This document shows, in pieces, positions 3,733 to 7,099 of a stretch of DNA of 7,099 nt (positions within the stretch are counted from its first letter, which is position 1; each line of letters starts with the position of its first letter). The position numbers and the translations under genes were made by a program. The notes under the pieces are model-generated. The model searched no databases and had not been told where the DNA came from. It saw only the letters and a list, made by a program, of their open reading frames with translations. Source of the stretch: Nitrospira defluvii (GTDB taxonomy: Bacteria > Nitrospirota > Nitrospiria > Nitrospirales > Nitrospiraceae); assembly GCA_016199015.1 (NCBI GenBank), contig JACQHN010000404.1, positions 1-7,099 on the forward strand, in the 5' to 3' direction.

Positions 3733-6700
3733 TCATGTCTCATGGGGGTACCGGAGGCGATGCCAGACACCAGACGGCATATAGCGGTACCACGTTCCGT
3801 CGTCCGGGTCCAGCGTGGCGAGGTGTACCCATTCGTTGTGATAGAAATGCTGCAGCACTTCGTGCCGTGCGATGAGTGTCTCGATGCGCGCGCGCGAAGC
3901 CTCGACCAGCGTAAGAAGGCGCATCGGTTCGTGATAGGGCAGGTCTCCGTTCATGATGGTCTGCCAGGCCAGCCCTAGCCGGAGGTCGCTCCAGGGACCG
4001 GACATAATCCCTACGCGCCCAACCACATTGTGATAGATCTTGCTCCCACTTCCATAGACGTCATTGTCCACGGCTGAAAAGTAATGTTCCATGTTGATCC
4101 ACTGGGCGACCACCTGTGGCGCGGTGAGCAGCACTTCGAGCCAACGGCCGGTCGGATCTTCCCGATAGTCATAGGAGTGCAGAAAGACGCGTCCGGACAG
4201 GTTGAGGCCCTTGGTGAGGTCCCGTCGGCCGATGATGAAGGCCGTATTACTGGAGAGGCCCCATTCCGGTCGTACCTGGCTCCAGTCGGCGCTGCGTCCC
4301 GCCACGTGTGCCGCCGCCTGCTCGACCGGCAGAATGGCATTGACGTCGGGAAACCGCGTGCAGCGCTCCTGGCTGGTCAGTTGAGCGGCTTCTCGCAAAT
4401 CATCGAACAGCCGGGCCACGTCCTTGCGATGCGTCGGCGGCACGTCTTCGAGATCGAACAGTTGGACGTCATCGGTCGTCGTATCCACCTGGCCGGCGAG
4501 GAAGTGTGTATCCGACGGAATGTCGATGCCGCGTTTCGCCAGCCGCTCTCGAACCGGCGGTCGGTTCGCCATCGCCGCCAGGACGCGGGCGTTGGGTTTC
4601 CCCTCGTTTCCTCCGCAGGCGCCGCAGTCCAAGGCCGATTCGAACGGGTTATTTTCGGTGGTGCTGCCGTGGGCGCACAAGAGCACCAGCCGCGCGAAGT
4701 TCTTGACCAGGCCCATCATGCGCAAGGCGGTTTCAACGGTGATGACTTGCTCTTCAACCGTGAACCCGGTTCGAGTAATGCGCTCCTTTTGACGTGACGC
4801 AGCGCGGCGATTGATCCGGTACTGTCGTCGGAGTTCGTCGAGAAACGCCGTCAGCTGTTCAGGAGACAGATCGACCGCCTTGGCGGCGTCGCTCAAGAAC
4901 GGCTCGACTGGCGCATCCTCATCCAGGGCCCGTTGCCGTAAGGCCTCGACGAACTCGGAATCCACCCGCGACCCGTGGAGACTGAGGCGATCACGAAGCG
5001 CCTTCCAAATCAGCGCACGTTGTTCGGAGACAACCATCTCTTCAGTTTCGGCCGGGGCCAGTTTGTCGACCGTGAGGCTGGTGGCGATCGGCGGCACGAA
5101 CAGGCGCCGCACCCAGCCGGTCACACGTTTGTATAGCGCGGGCAGGACCGTCTTCCCCATGATAGGCAGCGCATAGAACCATCCCAGTGACTCCACCATG
5201 ACGTACGGGGTGACGACGTTTTCCTTGAGATCGTGCAACAACGTATGTCCCGCGTGGACCAGTTTGGCTCGCGACTGATGTTTGGAGACATAATGGTCCA
5301 AATAACTGCGAGGGATTTCCCGTACTTCGTTCTTGGCGCGCATGATGACTGGAAATTGTTCGGTCTCATGTTCCTTGCCCCAGGCGCGATACCGAATGAA
5401 GACGGCGAAGAACCCGGCGAAACCGTAGGTATCGTGTGCGCCGGTTGATTCCAGATGGCGGCGGAAAGGCTCGGATCGGACATCGATGCAAAAGACCGAT
5501 TGCGAATGGGGCCGCACCGGTGGCAGGTGTCCTGGACCGGCTGGTTGGGGCTTGGCCGATCCGCGCAGCAGCATGCCGAAGAGATGCTGTTGATAGCCGG
5601 CTTCGAAGGCCCTGAGCCACACAGGGCCATGGGCGGATTCTGGAAAGGCTTCCATCCAATCCACGAGCTGACGCAGGGCGGCCGGGGGCCCGTCCATGAA
5701 GAGGGCCGGGACGATCTCCAGCGCCTGGGCGAGGGTGAGGAGGCGTCGGGCCATCACTCGCCGCGCGGCCAGCTCGTAACGTGGTCCGAATTCCCTCTGG
5801 TACTGTTGCGTGAGCGACTCCCATTCCTCCCCGAGACTCGACGCGAAGGCAACGCCATTCTTGATCTTGGCGTCCAGGCGCTCGACTCGGTCGGCATAGC
5901 CGGCCGGCAGACGCCCTGCGACCTGTTCCTTCCGCATAAAGTAGGCGTGGGGATGCTGCTCCATATAGGCCGAGATCGCGCGATAGTTCCCCGCGATCCC
6001 CAATGTTTCTTGGCAGATCTTCTGGACCAATTCGCGCACATACCACAAACGGACGGCGAGGAACTTCACCAGCCCGACCGGATAGGCCTGTTGCCAGGCA
6101 TAGTCGTTTTCTTCCGCGCGCCACTTGTTGAATCCGGCCCAGCCGGGAAGGGCTGCGAGCTGGAGGGAAAGATAGTCTTGGCGGAACTCCACGGGAATCG
6201 CCAGCGCTTCGAGGCAGTCAAATACCGCGTCTTCGGGGTGCTCCGGAAGCGACGCAATTTTTTGTCGGCTCTCGGCAATCCCGCAGGTGGTCCATTCGCT
6301 CCCGGCCAGCCGTTTCCAGGCCGCGTACAGTCCCTGTTCCCGTCCGGGCATCGGCCAGGTCGCGTGCCCTTCATCTAAAAAGGCTTCACACCACTTGATC
6401 AACTCGCCGTTGATCTGGTCCACGATCTGGGTGCCCAGGGTCCGATCGCACCAGCTCGTGAGGGTCATTTCTCGCCCCAACGCGGCCAGGTCCTCGCGGA
6501 CGGTGGTGGTCATGCGTTCCTGCACGGTCGGTGACGAGAATGGCACCAGCCGCTCGGCCAGATCTTCGACTTGTTCCTCAAGCGGCTCGCGTTCCATCAA
6601 TCGGTCAAGCGGCTCGTCGATCGGCGTGGACAGTCCATGGGTCAGGCAGGCCCGCAGCACCTCGCGGTGCGAAATGCGGCAGGGGCCGAGGGCCACTTCT

Positions 6701-7002
6701 TGATCACGTGCCAGCGGCGCCAATGCCTCGTCGATGTGGGAGACCAGAATTCGGCCGGACTTTAGGTAGCGCCGATAGACTTCGCCGGGAAGATAGCCGC
6801 TGCCGCCTAAGAACTGTCGGCCACGGCGCACTGTTTCAGTAAACGGGAGATACTCCAGGCTATGCAGGGGATTGTGGTGGACGAATGTCCGCATGGGCCA
6901 ATATTGGGCGATCACCTCGCTGGCGAGGCGAATCATTCCCCGCAGCTCCATACGACGCGCTTCGAGGTCCATTGGGTTGTGGGTCGTGGTTACCGGATCC
7001 AT
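3733..7002 (-). CDS. dabA: DabA, carbonic-anhydrase-like subunit of DAB inorganic carbon pump (DUF2309/UPF0753)
   Basis: DabA is the cytoplasmic, zinc-dependent subunit of the DAB energy-coupled dissolved inorganic carbon accumulation system. With membrane partner DabB it is thought to hydrate CO2 to bicarbonate vectorially, driven by a cation gradient. The N-terminus carries the family block IAQYWPMRTFVHHNPLHSLE (about 31-50). The zinc-site residues are visible: C505 and D507 (VFCIDVRSEPFRRHLES), H778 (LLCAHGSTTENNPF) and C793 (ALDCGACGGNEG). H778 and C793 are 15 apart, as for H524 and C539 of Halothiobacillus DabA, whose first pair is also Cys-x-Asp. At 1089 residues it is longer than that roughly 830-residue protein, with about 100 extra residues between the two zinc pairs and a longer N-terminus. 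No signal peptide is seen. The ATG at 7002 follows AAGGGGGGGGC, and the gene overlaps the upstream dabB-like frame by 13 bp, implying coupled translation. Confidence 0.93.
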   Translation of the reverse strand: MDPVTTTHNPMDLEARRMELRGMIRLASEVIAQYWPMRTFVHHNPLHSLEYLPFTETVRRGRQFLGGSGYLPGEVYRRYLKSGRILVSHIDEALAPLARDQEVALGPCRISHREVLRACLTHGLSTPIDEPLDRLMEREPLEEQVEDLAERLVPFSSPTVQERMTTTVREDLAALGREMTLTSWCDRTLGTQIVDQINGELIKWCEAFLDEGHATWPMPGREQGLYAAWKRLAGSEWTTCGIAESRQKIASLPEHPEDAVFDCLEALAIPVEFRQDYLSLQLAALPGWAGFNKWRAEENDYAWQQAYPVGLVKFLAVRLWYVRELVQKICQETLGIAGNYRAISAYMEQHPHAYFMRKEQVAGRLPAGYADRVERLDAKIKNGVAFASSLGEEWESLTQQYQREFGPRYELAARRVMARRLLTLAQALEIVPALFMDGPPAALRQLVDWMEAFPESAHGPVWLRAFEAGYQQHLFGMLLRGSAKPQPAGPGHLPPVRPHSQSVFCIDVRSEPFRRHLESTGAHDTYGFAGFFAVFIRYRAWGKEHETEQFPVIMRAKNEVREIPRSYLDHYVSKHQSRAKLVHAGHTLLHDLKENVVTPYVMVESLGWFYALPIMGKTVLPALYKRVTGWVRRLFVPPIATSLTVDKLAPAETEEMVVSEQRALIWKALRDRLSLHGSRVDSEFVEALRQRALDEDAPVEPFLSDAAKAVDLSPEQLTAFLDELRRQYRINRRAASRQKERITRTGFTVEEQVITVETALRMMGLVKNFARLVLLCAHGSTTENNPFESALDCGACGGNEGKPNARVLAAMANRPPVRERLAKRGIDIPSDTHFLAGQVDTTTDDVQLFDLEDVPPTHRKDVARLFDDLREAAQLTSQERCTRFPDVNAILPVEQAAAHVAGRSADWSQVRPEWGLSSNTAFIIGRRDLTKGLNLSGRVFLHSYDYREDPTGRWLEVLLTAPQVVAQWINMEHYFSAVDNDVYGSGSKIYHNVVGRVGIMSGPWSDLRLGLAWQTIMNGDLPYHEPMRLLTLVEASRARIETLIARHEVLQHFYHNEWVHLATLDPDDGTWYRYMPSGVWHRLRYPHET

Positions 7003-7099
7003 GCCCCCCCCTTCATCGCCACCGAAGCCGGAGGAGTCGTGGCGCCCGACTGGAAGAGTCGAGAGGGAGCGGTACCGAGGGCCAGCAGCAGGAGCAGCA
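6990..7099 (-). CDS. dabB: 3' end of probable dabB (NuoL-like membrane subunit), partial
   Basis: Only the last 35 codons are in the window; the gene continues past the right edge. The frame reads LLLLLALGTAPSRLF followed by a short polar tail ending in MKGGAWIR and a TAA at 6992-6990, thirteen bases inside dabA. The hydrophobic leucine run fits the last membrane helix of a proton- or sodium-translocating NuoL/MrpA-type antiporter subunit, which is what DabB is, and dabB directly upstream of dabA is the usual order. Identification rests mainly on this position and overlap, since no diagnostic motif is in view. Confidence 0.6.
   Translation of the reverse strand, partial: LLLLLALGTAPSRLFQSGATTPPASVAMKGGAWIR
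7004..7011 (-). repeat. Homopolymer run of eight G's (minus strand) at the dabB-dabA junction
   Basis: The minus strand reads GAAGGGGGGGGCATG just before the dabA start. The run is both the last codons of the dabB-like frame (AAG GGG GGG GCA) and the purine-rich ribosome binding stretch for dabA. A change in run length would alter the dabB C-terminus and the Shine-Dalgarno spacing. Confidence 0.8.

Noticed and set aside
4084..4797. Long open frame on the + strand opposite dabA (237 codons)
   Set aside because: It is antisense to a strongly conserved gene, and GC-rich third positions of dabA produce such frames. Its translation has no recognisable family features.
5366..6124. 252-codon minus-strand frame inside dabA
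   Set aside because: It is an Arg/Gly/Pro-rich out-of-frame translation of dabA, and the in-frame protein is clearly the real product.
5455..6378. Long open frame on the + strand opposite dabA (307 codons)
   Set aside because: It is a mirror of dabA codons with no ribosome site or domain; the dabA family match on the other strand explains the region.
1..7099. CRISPR array, tRNA/rRNA gene or insertion-sequence transposase
   Set aside because: I saw no regularly spaced long repeats, no tRNA-like cloverleaf and no transposase motifs on either strand.

Overview
The window looks like the chromosome of a free-living, probably autotrophic, GC-rich Gram-negative bacterium. The strongest evidence for autotrophy is a dabA gene, with the end of a dabB-like gene and a PII-like signalling gene in the same operon. 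Together these suggest a DAB-type dissolved inorganic carbon uptake system. A Nitrospira-like origin is a guess from the gene mix and intergenic heptad repeats, and the sequence does not prove it.

Left half (about 1-2950): a small accessory or defence island. A beta-class DNA methyltransferase on + (83-1243) converges with a PD-(D/E)XK restriction endonuclease on - (1225-1935). Their 3' ends overlap by 19 bp, so they look like the two halves of a Type II restriction-modification system. The methyltransferase has a promoter-like TTGACA-17-TATGGT with a perfect 14-bp palindrome in the spacer, and its start codon lies almost at the predicted transcription start, so it may be leaderless and autoregulated. 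A gene-poor stretch (1936-2251) carries a degraded copy of a peptide-coding segment that recurs at 2957-3007. Then comes a type II toxin-antitoxin operon: a FitA/VapB-like ribbon-helix-helix antitoxin (GTG start at 2252) and a VapC/FitB PIN-domain toxin, joined by an ATGA overlap.

Right half (2954-7099, all on -): transcription runs right to left as dabB (only its 3' end is in the window), dabA (1089 codons), a PII-like protein (113 aa), a gene-like remnant with no start codon, and an 89-aa unknown protein. DabA keeps the Cys-x-Asp and His...Cys zinc-site residues of the family. DabB should be the membrane cation-translocating partner and DabA the cytoplasmic carbonic-anhydrase-like partner. 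The PII-like protein is the obvious candidate for tuning uptake to carbon or nucleotide status. dabB and dabA overlap by 13 bp across a run of eight G's.

The two halves differ in composition. Hand counts of single 60-base rows gave 28/60 G+C inside the methyltransferase and 42/60 inside dabA, which fits recent acquisition of the R-M genes next to a resident carbon-uptake operon.
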